Assembly (NCBI RefSeq): GCF_900163565.1
Contig: NZ_FUHU01000036.1
Coordinates: 1 to 64,000 of the forward strand
DNA length: 64,000 nucleotides
From: Agrococcus casei LMG 22410
GTDB taxonomy: Bacteria; Actinomycetota; Actinomycetes; Actinomycetales; Microbacteriaceae
Direction of reading: 5' to 3'
The notes below the pieces were generated by a model. It was not told where the DNA came from and searched no databases. It was given only the letters and a program-made list of their open reading frames with translations. This document shows, piece after piece, positions 25,900 to 35,240 of the stretch (position 1 is the stretch's first letter; each line of letters starts with the position of its first letter). The position numbers and the translations under genes are program-made.

Positions 25900-26475
25900 A
25901 TGACGCGCATCATCGCCGGAGTCGCCTCGGGCACCTCACTGAAAGTGCCAGCCTCAGGAACCCGCCCCACGAGCGAGCGCGTTCGCGAAGCGCTCTTCGG
26001 CGCACTCGACGCCCGCGGCGAGATCGACGGCGCCCGCACCCTCGACCTGTTCGCCGGCACCGGAGCCCTCGGCCTCGAAGCGGCAAGCCGCGGAGCCTCG
26101 AGCGTCGTGCTCGTCGAGCTCGCCCGTCAGGCCGTGCAGATCGCCAAGCAGAACGCGAGCGCCGTCGCGAAGCGCGGCGCCTGCGAAGCGACGGTCGTGG
26201 CGGCGAAGGCGCAGAAATTCCTCGCCGAGAGCGGAGCCGAGTTCGACCTCGTCTTCATCGACCCTCCATACGACCTGGCGCGCGACGTGCTCACAGAGGT
26301 GCTCGAGCTGCTCGCGCCGAGGCTCTCCGACGATGCCGTCGTCGCCCTCGAGCAGGCGAAGCGGGCGGGCGAGCCGCCCATTCCCGAGACCCTCGAGGTG
26401 CTACGCGAGAAGTCCTACGGCGACACCATGGTCTACACGCTCATGCGTGCGCAGGCTCCGACGATCAGCGAGTGA
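25900..26475 (+). CDS. rsmD: 16S rRNA (guanine966-N2)-methyltransferase
   Basis: 191 residues from ATG 25900 (MTRIIAGVASG); an in-frame ATG at 25891 would add three residues. Motifs: SAM-binding LDLFAGTGALGLEAASRGA and catalytic LVFIDPPYDLA (DPPY). It methylates G966 of 16S rRNA. Only 60 bp separate it from the divergent recG start. Its last 11 bp overlap the convergent thiL gene. In many actinobacteria coaD follows rsmD; here coaD lies on the other side of recG in the opposite direction. Confidence 0.93.
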   Translation: MTRIIAGVASGTSLKVPASGTRPTSERVREALFGALDARGEIDGARTLDLFAGTGALGLEAASRGASSVVLVELARQAVQIAKQNASAVAKRGACEATVVAAKAQKFLAESGAEFDLVFIDPPYDLARDVLTEVLELLAPRLSDDAVVALEQAKRAGEPPIPETLEVLREKSYGDTMVYTLMRAQAPTISE

Positions 26476-27424
26476 ACGGGTCCCAGCCGCGCTCCTCGAG
26501 CGGCTGACCGCCCGTCGTGACCTGCGGCTCGCCGGCTTCGACGCTGCCGACGACCCGGGCATCCGACCCGAGCTCGCTCAGCACGCGCTCGACCGCATCG
26601 GCCGGCACCGTCGCCAGCAGCGCGTGATCCTCGCCGCCATAGAGCACCGACTCGAGCGGCGCGTCGTACGAGTCGAGGGCGGCACGATCGAAGTCGAGCC
26701 GGACGGCGGATGCGCGGGCCACGCGGAATCCGTCGAGCACGAGTCCGTCAGACACGTCGAGCATCGACGTCGCGCCGAGCCTCGCCAGCTGCGCACCGGC
26801 CGCAACCGGAGCGATCGGCGCCAGGTGCGCCTGCATCTCGCGAGGGTGCGTGCGGCGCAGGTCATCCGGCGGCGTGCCCTCGAGCAGCAGCCGGAGTCCC
26901 TCGCCGGCAAGCCCGAGCTCGCCGCAGACGACGATCGCGTCACCCGGCCGGGCGCCGCTGCGCAGCACCGGCGAGCGGCCCTCCAAGTCGCCGAGGGCCG
27001 TCACCGCGATGGTTGTGGTGGGGCTGACCGAGAGGTCACCGCCGACCACCCCGACTCCGGGAGCCTGCTTCGCGAGCGCCGCGCTCGCCGCATCCGCGAA
27101 CTGCTCGAGCTGCTCGACGGTCGTGTCGGCGAGCACGCCGAGCGCGATGACGAGTGCCGTGGGCCGCGCCCCCATGGCCGCGACATCGGTGAGGTTCGTG
27201 GTGACGCACTTGGTGCCGAGGTCTGCGAAGGTCGACCAGTCGAGCCTGAAGTCGCCGCCCTCGAACATCGTGTCGGTCGTGATGGCGGTCTGGCCGCCGG
27301 CTGCGAGCACCGCACTGTCGTCGCCCGGTCCGACCACTGCCGCGTCTGCGGGCGTGAGGCGGGCGATGATGCGGGCCAGTGCGGCCTGTTCGCCGACGGT
27401 TCGGATGCGGTCGTCTGCTGTCAC
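26465..27424 (-). CDS. thiL: Thiamine-monophosphate kinase
   Basis: 319 residues. The N-terminal VVGPGDDSAVLAAGGQTAIT block and the acidic motifs TDTMFEGGDF, VVGGDLSVSPTTTIAV and LDVSDGLVLD are the Mg/ATP sites of ThiL (PurM-like fold). It makes thiamine diphosphate from thiamine monophosphate. It converges on rsmD (11 bp overlap) and is divergent from the DUF3515 lipoprotein gene, with only 56 bp between the two starts. Confidence 0.94.
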   Translation of the reverse strand: MTADDRIRTVGEQAALARIIARLTPADAAVVGPGDDSAVLAAGGQTAITTDTMFEGGDFRLDWSTFADLGTKCVTTNLTDVAAMGARPTALVIALGVLADTTVEQLEQFADAASAALAKQAPGVGVVGGDLSVSPTTTIAVTALGDLEGRSPVLRSGARPGDAIVVCGELGLAGEGLRLLLEGTPPDDLRRTHPREMQAHLAPIAPVAAGAQLARLGATSMLDVSDGLVLDGFRVARASAVRLDFDRAALDSYDAPLESVLYGGEDHALLATVPADAVERVLSELGSDARVVGSVEAGEPQVTTGGQPLEERGWDPFTR

Positions 27425-27480
27425 GGTACGACTCTAGCGAGCGGGCGGGCAGGGGCCTGTGCCGCGATACCCTTGGAGGC

Positions 27481-27948
27481 ATGAAGCGTCGCCCCGTTGC
27501 CCTCCTCGCACTGGCTGCGGCCGTCGGACTTCTGCTGAGCGGGTGCTCGAACGGCGGCACCGTCGCGGTCGACCCCGCCGAGAACGCGAGCGACCCGGGA
27601 TGCGCGTCGATCGTGCTGAATCTTCCCGATGCGATCAGCGAGGGCGAGGTGCAGCTCGACAAGCGTCAGACGTCCGCTCAGGCGACCGGCGCCTGGGGCT
27701 CCCCCACGGCCGTCATCATGCGGTGCGGGGTTGCTGAGCCGGCACCCTCATCGGCTGCGTGCACCACGGTCGACGACGTCGACTGGGTGAACGTGGCGGT
27801 CGAGGGATCGACGTACACCTTCGTCTCGTACGGACGCACTCCGGCCGTCGAGGTCACGCTCGACAATACGAAGGCATCGGCGGTAGCCGCCCTGTCGGCC
27901 ATCAGCCCGACGATGCAGCGCACCGAGCAGTACTCGCAGTGCACCTGA
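27481..27948 (+). CDS. DUF3515-family lipoprotein
   Basis: 155 residues from ATG 27481 (preceded by CTTGGAGG). Signal peptide with lipobox LLSGC (Cys at ~21), then a small domain with four more cysteines (PGCAS, MRCG, AACTT, QYSQCT) that may form two disulfides outside the membrane. DUF3515 proteins sit next to thiL in many actinobacteria; their function is unknown. Confidence 0.85.
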   Translation: MKRRPVALLALAAAVGLLLSGCSNGGTVAVDPAENASDPGCASIVLNLPDAISEGEVQLDKRQTSAQATGAWGSPTAVIMRCGVAEPAPSSAACTTVDDVDWVNVAVEGSTYTFVSYGRTPAVEVTLDNTKASAVAALSAISPTMQRTEQYSQCT

Positions 27949-27968
27949 CCCGCGCGTGAGCGCGTTCA

Positions 27969-28310
27969 CTACGCCGTGATCACCTCGTTGAGGAACAGCC
28001 GCGAATCGGGCTGACCGAGGTTGAGGCCGATCGCTGCGCCCTCGGGAACTCCGGCGGCGAGCTGCTCGCCTGTGGTCTTGAACGCCCGCTTCGTCTGGGT
28101 GCGGAATCCCCCGACCTTCTTCTGCGACGTGAACGCCAGCACCACCGTGAGGTCGCCGTGCTGAATCGTCAGATAGCGGCCCGACGCGGGGTTCTTCGGG
28201 TCTGCGACCACGGCCGGAACCACCAGTTCTGCTTCGCGGACGAGCGCCCACGCGGCGTCGTGCTCGGTCGCGTCAATGGCTTGCAGTGCTGTCTCGAGTG
28301 CTGTCGGCAT
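27969..28310 (-). CDS. SseB-like domain protein, 113 aa
   Basis: From the ATG at 28310: MPTALETALQAIDATEHDAA, then a strand-rich segment (LVVPAVVADP, YLTIQHGDLTVVLAFTSQKK) resembling the SseB N-terminal domain. An in-frame ATG at 28328 is less likely because it lies closer to the divergent gene. No signal peptide or membrane helix. Function is not known. It converges on the DUF3515 gene with 20 bp between the stops. Confidence 0.6.
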   Translation of the reverse strand: MPTALETALQAIDATEHDAAWALVREAELVVPAVVADPKNPASGRYLTIQHGDLTVVLAFTSQKKVGGFRTQTKRAFKTTGEQLAAGVPEGAAIGLNLGQPDSRLFLNEVITA

Positions 28311-28378
28311 GCATCCATCTTGGCGCATCAGCCGAGCGACCAGCGGCTCGTGTCAGCGGCAGGTGCGAGGATGGACGC

Positions 28379-28987
28379 ATGCCGCTCAGCTTCACCGCAA
28401 TCGACTTCGAGACCGCCAACGGCTCCGCCGCCTCCGCCTGCTCGGTGGGTCTGGTCAAAGTCGTCGACTCCAAGATCGTCGACCGCGACAGCTGGTTCAT
28501 CCGCCCGCCGTCCGGCCACGACTCCTTCCTCGAATGGAACATCCGCATCCACGGCATCACCCCCGCAATGATCGTCGACGCCCCTGACTGGGCAGACCAG
28601 CAGCAGCGCATCCTCGAGTTCGCAGGCGACGACGTCTTCGTCGCGCACAACGCGGGCTTCGACATGGGCGTCATGAAGGCAGCGGCCAAGGCCAGCGGCA
28701 TGCCGGTTCCCGAGTCGCGCTGGGCCGACTCCCTGCGCATCGCCCGCAAGACGTACTCTCTCGACTCATACCGACTGCCGGTGGCGGCAATGGCGGCGGG
28801 CTTCGAAGACTTCAAGCACCACGACGCCGCGGCTGACGCAGAGGCCTGCGCCGCAATCGTGGTGCACGCCGCAGCACGGCACGAGGCATCGAGCCTCGAC
28901 CACCTGCTGAAGATCTGCGCGGCGAGATACCTGCAGATCGGCCCCGAGGCCGACGCCGAGAAGGCGCTCGAGGCCTGGTGGCGCTGA
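28379..28987 (+). CDS. DEDDh 3'-5' exonuclease (DnaQ-like)
   Basis: 202 residues from ATG 28379. The four acidic residues and the histidine of DEDDh exonucleases are present: AIDFETAN (Exo I), VAHNAGFDMGVM (Exo II) and HHDAAADAEACA (Exo III). It resembles DNA polymerase III epsilon-like nucleases but is a short stand-alone protein without a polymerase-binding tail, so it may act in repair or RNA processing. It is followed after 43 bp by rmuC in the same direction. Confidence 0.88.
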   Translation: MPLSFTAIDFETANGSAASACSVGLVKVVDSKIVDRDSWFIRPPSGHDSFLEWNIRIHGITPAMIVDAPDWADQQQRILEFAGDDVFVAHNAGFDMGVMKAAAKASGMPVPESRWADSLRIARKTYSLDSYRLPVAAMAAGFEDFKHHDAAADAEACAAIVVHAAARHEASSLDHLLKICAARYLQIGPEADAEKALEAWWR

Positions 28988-29030
28988 CGCCCCGCTCACT
29001 CGTGTCAGAGGCTCCTGCAAGGCTGTCATC

Positions 29031-30173
29031 ATGATCGAAATCGCAGTCTGGCTCTTCATCACCTCCCTCGTGGCAGCCGCAGCGCTCGCGGGGCTTGCCG
29101 CTTGGGTGATCGCCTCGTCTCGTGCCCGACAGCGCGTGAACGCACTCGACCGCGAGAACGCCGCGCTTGAGGCGACCGTGCGCGGCTACGAGTCGCAGCT
29201 CGACCAGGCACAGTCGAACTCCCTGCTGGCGCAGCAGCTCGTTCCGATGGCGGCGCAGCTGCGAACCCTCGGCGATCGCGTCCACACCGCCGAGACGCAG
29301 CGCGAGCAGCAGCACGGGGCCCTCGCCCAGCAGCTTCGGGCATCCCTCGAGAGCGAAGAGCGGCTCCGCGCATCCGCCGACTCCCTCTCGCAGGCGCTGT
29401 CGTCGTCGCAGTCCCGCGGCATGTGGGGCGAAGTCCAGCTGCAGCGAGTGGTCGAGGCTGCGGGCATGATCGAGCGAGTCGATTTCGACACCCAGACGAG
29501 CACCGCCGACGGCAGCTCGAGGCCCGACATGGTCGTGCACCTGCCCGGCGACCGACACCTCGCGCTCGACGCCAAGGCTCCGTTCGACGCCTACCTCCGA
29601 GCCTCCGCCCTGCCGAGCGGCAGCGAGCACGCAGCCGAGCGGTCACGACTGCTCGCCGAGCACGCACGCGTGCTCAGGGGGCACGTGGATGCGCTGGCCA
29701 AGCGCGAGTACGCGCGCAAGATCGCGGGCGCTCCAGAGGTCGTCGTGCTGTTCGTCCCGAGCGAGGCCTTGCTCTCGTCAGCGCTCGATGCCGACCCCGG
29801 CCTGCTCGAGCACGCCTTCTCAAAGTCGATCGCGCTGGCCAGCCCGGTCACGCTGTTCAGCCTGCTGCGGGCGATCGCCACGACGTGGTCGCAGACCGAG
29901 GCGACCGACGAGGCGCACGAGATCCTGCGCCTCACCACCGAGCTGTATGAGCGCCTCGCGACCATGGCCGGCCACATCAGCAGCCTGCGCAAGTCGATCG
30001 AATCGACCGTGAAGCACTTCAACTCGTTCAACTCGACACTCGAGACGCGCGTGCTGGTGAGCGCTCGCAAGCTCGAGAAGCTCAGTCGGGCGAAGACGAT
30101 CGAGGGCGCTGCCGATCTCGACAGCGCCCCCGCATCCCTCACCGCCGCTGAATTCGCAGACGGCGACGACTGA
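29031..30173 (+). CDS. rmuC: RmuC-family DNA recombination protein
   Basis: 380 residues: an N-terminal membrane helix (~3-27, IAVWLFITSLVAAAALAGLA), a coiled coil (~30-120) and the RmuC nuclease-like domain with MWGEVQLQRVVEAAGMIERV and LALDAKAPFDAYLRA (D..AK, PD-(D/E)xK-like). RmuC limits recombination at inverted repeats. It directly abuts scoB, which converges on it (stops at 30173 and 30174), so the two ends have no space for a terminator. Confidence 0.92.
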   Translation: MIEIAVWLFITSLVAAAALAGLAAWVIASSRARQRVNALDRENAALEATVRGYESQLDQAQSNSLLAQQLVPMAAQLRTLGDRVHTAETQREQQHGALAQQLRASLESEERLRASADSLSQALSSSQSRGMWGEVQLQRVVEAAGMIERVDFDTQTSTADGSSRPDMVVHLPGDRHLALDAKAPFDAYLRASALPSGSEHAAERSRLLAEHARVLRGHVDALAKREYARKIAGAPEVVVLFVPSEALLSSALDADPGLLEHAFSKSIALASPVTLFSLLRAIATTWSQTEATDEAHEILRLTTELYERLATMAGHISSLRKSIESTVKHFNSFNSTLETRVLVSARKLEKLSRAKTIEGAADLDSAPASLTAAEFADGDD

Positions 30174-30803
<630 letters not shown>

Positions 30804-30805
30804 GG

Positions 30806-31579
30806 CTACTGCTCCTCTCGGACGGTGCGGCGCTCGATGCGCTTCTCGATGTCTTTGCCGACCACGACGACGCGGTGCACGAACACGCCAGGAAGATGCA
30901 CGTCATCGGGCTCGATGTCGCCCGCGTCGACGAGCTCTTCGACCTGCGCGATGCAGACCTTGCCGCTCATGGCGGCGAGCGGATTGAAGTTGCGAGCAGC
31001 CTTGTTGAACACGAGGTTGCCGTAGCGGTCGGCCTTTGCTGCATGCACGAGCGAGAAGTCTGCGCGAATCGACTCTTCGAGCACGAACTCGTGCTTCTCG
31101 CCGTCGACCTCGAAGACCTGTGTCGGCTTCGGCTCGCTGCCCTTGACCACATTGCCTTCGGCATCGTGGCGCTGTGGGAGTCCACCAGTCTGCACCTGCG
31201 TGCCGACACCGGTGCGGGTGTAGAAGGCTGCGATGCCAGAACCGCCGGCTCGCATCTTCTCAGCGAGTGTGCCCTGGGGTGTCAGTTCGAGCTCGAGCTC
31301 GCCCGTGAGGTAACGGCGCTCGAATTCCTTGTTCTCGCCGACGTACGACGAGATCATCTTGTCGATCTGGCCTCCGCCGAGCAGGATGCCCAGCCCCCAG
31401 TCGTCGACGCCGCAGTTGTTGCTCGCGACTGTGAGTCCCTTGGTGCCCCGCTCGTGCAGCGCTTCGATGAGCTGCATCGGGTTACCCGACAGGCCGAAGC
31501 CGCCGACTGACAGCAGAGCCCCGTCTGGAATGTCGGCCACCGCTTCTGCGGCGCTCCCGACCTCTTTGTTGATCGCCAT
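30806..31579 (-). CDS. scoA: 3-oxoacid CoA-transferase, subunit A
   Basis: 257 residues from ATG 31579, preceded by [28 protein letters not shown] is the GGFG CoA-binding motif; [20 protein letters not shown] is the other family block. It pairs with subunit B, 2 bp downstream, to give the usual alpha2-beta2 enzyme. The pair forms its own operon, with an intergenic gap of 118 bp to the divergent DUF4190-like gene. Confidence 0.9.
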   Translation of the reverse strand: MAINKEVGSAAEAVADIPDGALLSVGGFGLSGNPMQLIEALHERGTKGLTVASNNCGVDDWGLGILLGGGQIDKMISSYVGENKEFERRYLTGELELELTPQGTLAEKMRAGGSGIAAFYTRTGVGTQVQTGGLPQRHDAEGNVVKGSEPKPTQVFEVDGEKHEFVLEESIRADFSLVHAAKADRYGNLVFNKAARNFNPLAAMSGKVCIAQVEELVDAGDIEPDDVHLPGVFVHRVVVVGKDIEKRIERRTVREEQ

Positions 31580-31697
31580 CAACTGCCTCCTTGAAGTGTG
31601 TCCCTCCAGAGTATCGGTCGCCTGACAAGGATCGTGCGGCAGTTCTCGCACCACTCCTGTTCAGCCGACAGTCAGAAAAACCGCGCATCATGAGAAT

Positions 31698-32105
31698 ATG
31701 ACCAACCCACAGCAGCCCTATTCTCAGCAGCCGGGCCAGCAGCCTGCACCGCAGTACGGCGCAGCTCCCGGTCAGCAGCCTTACAGCAGCCAGCCCGGAG
31801 TCCAGAACCCCTATGGCGCACCAGGCCAGAACACAGGTCAACCGAATGGGCCCGGCAAGGGCCTCGCCATCACGGCACTTGTGCTCGGCATTTTGGCATT
31901 CTTCAACGGATGGCTCCCCGTCGTCGGCATGCTGTTCGGCGCCGCGGCCATCATCATCGGCATCATCGCCCTGAAGAAGCGCCAGAACAAGGTCATGTCG
32001 CTCATCGGCATCATCGGCGGTGCCATCGGGTTCATCTTCTCGCTGATCTGGCTCATTATGCTGATCGCAGGCGGCGGCAGCTACGACTTCAGCTGGAGCG
32101 TCTGA
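31698..32105 (+). CDS. DUF4190-like small membrane protein with Pro/Gln-rich N-terminus
   Basis: 135 residues. The first ~50 are Gln/Pro/Tyr-rich repeats (SQQPGQQPAPQYGAAPGQQP), followed by two membrane helices (ITALVLGILAFFNGWLPVVG and IGGAIGFIFSLIWLIMLIAG) separated by ALKKRQNK, as in DUF4190 proteins. No ribosome site is obvious at the ATG. Function unknown; such proteins are common in actinobacterial envelopes. Confidence 0.75.
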   Translation: MTNPQQPYSQQPGQQPAPQYGAAPGQQPYSSQPGVQNPYGAPGQNTGQPNGPGKGLAITALVLGILAFFNGWLPVVGMLFGAAAIIIGIIALKKRQNKVMSLIGIIGGAIGFIFSLIWLIMLIAGGGSYDFSWSV

Positions 32106-32122
32106 GACCCTCCGCACAGAAC

Positions 32123-32159
32123 ACCGCCCGGTGCCGTCTCTGAGACGGGACCGGGCGGT
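32123..32159. terminator. Bidirectional terminator between the DUF4190-like gene and glpX
   Basis: Arms of 16 bases (32123-32138 ACCGCCCGGTGCCGTC, and 32144-32159) pair with one mismatch around the loop TCTGA, in the 77 bp between convergent stops. A short T tract follows on the + strand (TTCAG) only. Stem strength and position support termination for both genes. Confidence 0.85.
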
Positions 32160-32182
32160 TCAGCATTCGGGCGGCGTCAGCA

Positions 32183-33184
32183 CTATGCGTGCGCGGCGTC
32201 GGCCTCGAGCCACTTCGCAGCCTGGTGCTCTGCGATGACGCGTCGAGCAGTGCCGGTCTTCGAGCGCAGCACGAGCGACTCCGTGCGAATGAATGGCCCC
32301 TTGCGGCGTACGCCGTCGAGCAGTTCGCCATCGGTGACGCCGGTAGCGACGAAGAAGGTGTTGTCGCTCGAGACGAGGTCGTCGAGGCGCAGGATACGGT
32401 CGAGATCGTGGCCCGCGGCGAGCACGTTCTTGTTCTCGAGGTCGGACTGCGGGTTGAGCCGCCCCTCCATGACTCCGCCGAGCGTCTTGATGGCGCAGGC
32501 AGTGATGACGCCTTCGGGGGTGCCGCCTGTTCCGGCGCACATGTCGACTCGCGACTCCCATCTGGCTGCGTTGATGCCGCCTGCGACATCACCGTCGCGC
32601 ATGAGACGGGTGCCGGCACCCGCTGCGCGCACCTGCTCGATCAGCTCTTCGTGGCGGGGCCGGTCGAGGATCGCGACGACCATCTCAGAGATGTGCTTGC
32701 CTTTGGCCTGAGCCAGCTCCTTGATGTTGTCGCCGATCGACTGGTCGAGCGAGACGACCCCCACGCCCTCGGGGCCGGCGACGATCTTGTCCATGTAGAA
32801 CGCGTCGACGGGGTTGAACATGGTGCCGCGATCCGACACTGCGATGACGCTGATCGCATTCGGACGACCGGATGCGGTGAGCGTGGTGCCGTCGATCGGG
32901 TCGACTGCGATGTCGCACTGGGGTCCGCGCCCGTTGCCGACTGCCTCACCGTTGAACAGCATGGGCGCTTCGTCCTTCTCGCCCTCGCCGATGACGATCG
33001 TGCCGTCCAGCGAGACGGTGCCCAGGAACGTGCGCATCGCATCGACGGCAGCCTTGTCAGCACCGTTCTTGTCTCCGCGTCCGATCCAAGGCACAGCGCG
33101 GATCGCGGCGGCTTCTGTAGCGCGCACCAGCTCCATTGCTATGTTGCGGTCGGGGTGCTCGTAGGCTGTCGGCTCTTCACTCAT
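32183..33184 (-). CDS. glpX: Fructose-1,6-bisphosphatase class II
   Basis: 333 residues from ATG 33184, preceded by AAGGAG at 7-12 bases. Metal/substrate motifs: GEGEKDEAPML (~67-77), VDPIDGTTL (~92-100) and RDGDVAGGINAARW. It removes the 1-phosphate of fructose-1,6-bisphosphate, the last committed step of gluconeogenesis. It is divergent from fba with 152 bp between the starts, so the aldolase and phosphatase face each other across one promoter region. With pckG elsewhere in the window this marks active gluconeogenesis. Confidence 0.95.
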   Translation of the reverse strand: MSEEPTAYEHPDRNIAMELVRATEAAAIRAVPWIGRGDKNGADKAAVDAMRTFLGTVSLDGTIVIGEGEKDEAPMLFNGEAVGNGRGPQCDIAVDPIDGTTLTASGRPNAISVIAVSDRGTMFNPVDAFYMDKIVAGPEGVGVVSLDQSIGDNIKELAQAKGKHISEMVVAILDRPRHEELIEQVRAAGAGTRLMRDGDVAGGINAARWESRVDMCAGTGGTPEGVITACAIKTLGGVMEGRLNPQSDLENKNVLAAGHDLDRILRLDDLVSSDNTFFVATGVTDGELLDGVRRKGPFIRTESLVLRSKTGTARRVIAEHQAAKWLEADAAHA

Positions 33185-33336
33185 TGCAGGGGGCTCCTTG
33201 TCGGATAGGCGGCAGCGCTGATGTTTCCGATGCCAGCTTACGGAACTTTGGATGACGGAACGGCAGGGATCCTCGCAAGTTGTGTTCTGCCGAACTAGAC
33301 TCAAGCCGAACGGAACCCGTCGAGCGGAGGACACCC

Positions 33337-34362
33337 ATGCCTGTCGTAACTCAAGAACAGTACGTCGAGATGATCGAGAAGGCGAAGCAGAACGCGTTCG
33401 CATACCCTGCCATCAACGTCTCGTCGTCGTCGACGATCAACGCTGCGCTACAGGGTCTGGCTGAGGCCGGCTCTGACGGAATCATCCAGGTCACGACGGG
33501 CGGAGCAGACTTCTTCGCCGGTCAGAGCGTAAAGAACCGCGCAGGCGGTGCAATCGCTGCGGCTCAGTTCATCACCGAGGTGGCGAAGGCATACCCCGTG
33601 AACGTGGCGGTGCACACTGACCACTGCCCCAAGGACGCCCTTGAGAGCTTCCTCATGCCGCTCATCGAAGAGAGCGAGCGTCGGGTCGCAGACGGCGGCG
33701 TGCCGCTGTTCCAGTCGCACATGTGGGACGGCTCGGCTGTTCCGCTCGAGGAGAACCTCGAGATCGCGAAGCAGATCCTGCCGCGCACTGCAGCGCTCGG
33801 GCAGATCCTCGAAGTTGAGATCGGTGTCGTCGGCGGTGAAGAAGACGGCGTCAGCCACGAGATCAACGATCAGCTCTACACAACGCTCGAAGACGCGATC
33901 GCCACGGTCGAGGCACTAGGCCTCGGCGACCAGGGCCGCTACTTGACAGCCCTCACATTCGGCAACGTGCACGGCGTCTACAAGCCAGGCAACGTCAAGC
34001 TGCGTCCTGAGCTGCTCAAAGAGATCCAAGACGGGCTGGCCGCCAAGTACGGCACCGGCGAGAAGCCGCTCGACCTGGTGTTCCACGGTGGCTCGGGCTC
34101 GAGCCTCGAGGAGATCGAGACCGCGGTCGCGAACGGCGTCATCAAGATGAACATCGACACCGACACGCAGTACGTGTACTCACGCTCGATCGCCGACAGC
34201 GTGCTGAAGAACTACGACGGCTTCCTGAAGGTAGACGGTGAAGTCGGCAATAAGAAGGTCTACGACCCCCGCGCCTGGAGCAAGACCGCCGAGCGCGCCA
34301 TGGCGGCCCGCGTCAAGCTGGCAGCCGAAGAGCTCGGCTCAGCAGGCTGGTCAGGCAAGTAG
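33337..34362 (+). CDS. fba: Fructose-bisphosphate aldolase class II
   Basis: 341 residues from ATG 33337 (ribosome site GAGCGGAGG). Zn ligands: HTDHCP (His-x-x-His within VAVHTDHCPKD, ~91-95), Asp/Glu in the active site and the FHGGSGSS phosphate loop. It splits or forms fructose-1,6-bisphosphate in glycolysis and gluconeogenesis. Divergent from glpX; ends in the hairpin at 34364-34389. Confidence 0.95.
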   Translation: MPVVTQEQYVEMIEKAKQNAFAYPAINVSSSSTINAALQGLAEAGSDGIIQVTTGGADFFAGQSVKNRAGGAIAAAQFITEVAKAYPVNVAVHTDHCPKDALESFLMPLIEESERRVADGGVPLFQSHMWDGSAVPLEENLEIAKQILPRTAALGQILEVEIGVVGGEEDGVSHEINDQLYTTLEDAIATVEALGLGDQGRYLTALTFGNVHGVYKPGNVKLRPELLKEIQDGLAAKYGTGEKPLDLVFHGGSGSSLEEIETAVANGVIKMNIDTDTQYVYSRSIADSVLKNYDGFLKVDGEVGNKKVYDPRAWSKTAERAMAARVKLAAEELGSAGWSGK

Positions 34363-34363
34363 T

Positions 34364-34389
34364 CTGACGCCCGCCTCCGGGCGGGTCAG
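34364..34389. terminator. Terminator after fba
   Basis: CTGAC-(G)-CCCGCC ... GGGCGG-GTCAG folds with one bulged base and a short CTCC loop, 1 bp after the fba stop. Its right arm covers the stop codon (34386-34388) of the opposite-strand gene, so it would also serve that gene. Confidence 0.7.
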
Positions 34390-34697
34390 TACTCGTCGAT
34401 GACGATGTCGGTGCCTTCGGGCATCACAGTGTCGTCGACGCCGTTGTCGTCAGTGTCGCGCGCGGTGCTCTCGCCTCCGTGCTCGACGTCGACGTCAGCT
34501 GGGTCGTCATCGGCCCATTCCTCGTCGCGCAGCTCGTAGCCGTCGGGAGTGTCTTCGCTGTCGACCCGGCGATCCTCGCCGCCGTACATGCCCAGCTGCT
34601 CGCTTGCGCGTGGCTCGGCGCCGTTGCCGATCGAACCGTCAGACTCTTCGCCCTCGGCCATCTGCTCTGCCCAGTCGTTCGTGTCGTTGGAGCTCAT
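34386..34697 (-). CDS. Acidic hypothetical protein, 103 aa
   Basis: Very acidic and low in hydrophobic residues: GGEDRRVDSEDTPDGYELRD, EEWADDDPADVDVEHGGEST and so on, ending GTDIVIDEY. It resembles short disordered DUF5709-type proteins of actinobacteria, though I cannot confirm that family. No signal peptide or helix is evident. The ATG at 34697 lies 28 bp after the stop of the upstream membrane gene, in the same direction, so they may be co-transcribed. Confidence 0.6.
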   Translation of the reverse strand: MSSNDTNDWAEQMAEGEESDGSIGNGAEPRASEQLGMYGGEDRRVDSEDTPDGYELRDEEWADDDPADVDVEHGGESTARDTDDNGVDDTVMPEGTDIVIDEY

Positions 34698-34725
34698 GCC
34701 CCGATCATACGACTGACCGGAGCTT

Positions 34726-35157
34726 TCAGCGAGGCTCGTCGTTCGAGCGGTCGGTGTGCGACTCAGCGGTGCCGAATGCGTTGGGGTTGGCCGGGTGCAC
34801 GCCGGTTCCCTGCGAGAACTCGGTGCCCGGGTGGTTCGTCGTGCCCGATCCCTGCTCGACGCCGGCGACGGGCGTGCCGTCGCGGTAGCGGTCCTTGGGC
34901 TTCGAGCGGCCGATCAGCCACACGATGAGCCCTGCTGGCAGCAGCACGAGCGGCGCCCACACCATGAACATCATGATCGGGCTGCCGCCGGTGTAGACGA
35001 ACACCTGCATGAACAGTCCAAAGTCGAAGCCTGCCGCGTCGGAGTCGAAGTAGGTGCGCGTCGTCTGGATGATGTTCCAGACCAGCGCGATGGCGCCGAG
35101 TCCGAGCAGGATGTGCGAGAACTGCAGCCAGTTGTTGGTGGGCTTCTGGGCGGCCAT
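34726..35157 (-). CDS. Small membrane protein of unknown function, 143 aa
   Basis: From ATG 35157 (CCAAGGAGCACCC upstream). Two membrane segments (~11-29 QFSHILLGLGAIALVWNIIQ and ~55-80 GGSPIMMFMVWAPLVLLPAG) and a hydrophilic C-terminal half rich in Gly/Asn/Pro/Thr. I do not recognise the family. Located between ispH and the acidic protein, all on the minus strand. Confidence 0.65.
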   Translation of the reverse strand: MAAQKPTNNWLQFSHILLGLGAIALVWNIIQTTRTYFDSDAAGFDFGLFMQVFVYTGGSPIMMFMVWAPLVLLPAGLIVWLIGRSKPKDRYRDGTPVAGVEQGSGTTNHPGTEFSQGTGVHPANPNAFGTAESHTDRSNDEPR

Positions 35158-35240
35158 GGGTGCTCCTTGGGGAGAATCTGGGGACCTGTGCAGGATATGC
35201 CTGCGCACTGTGAGTTCCCTGACGGCCTTCGGCCCCTCTT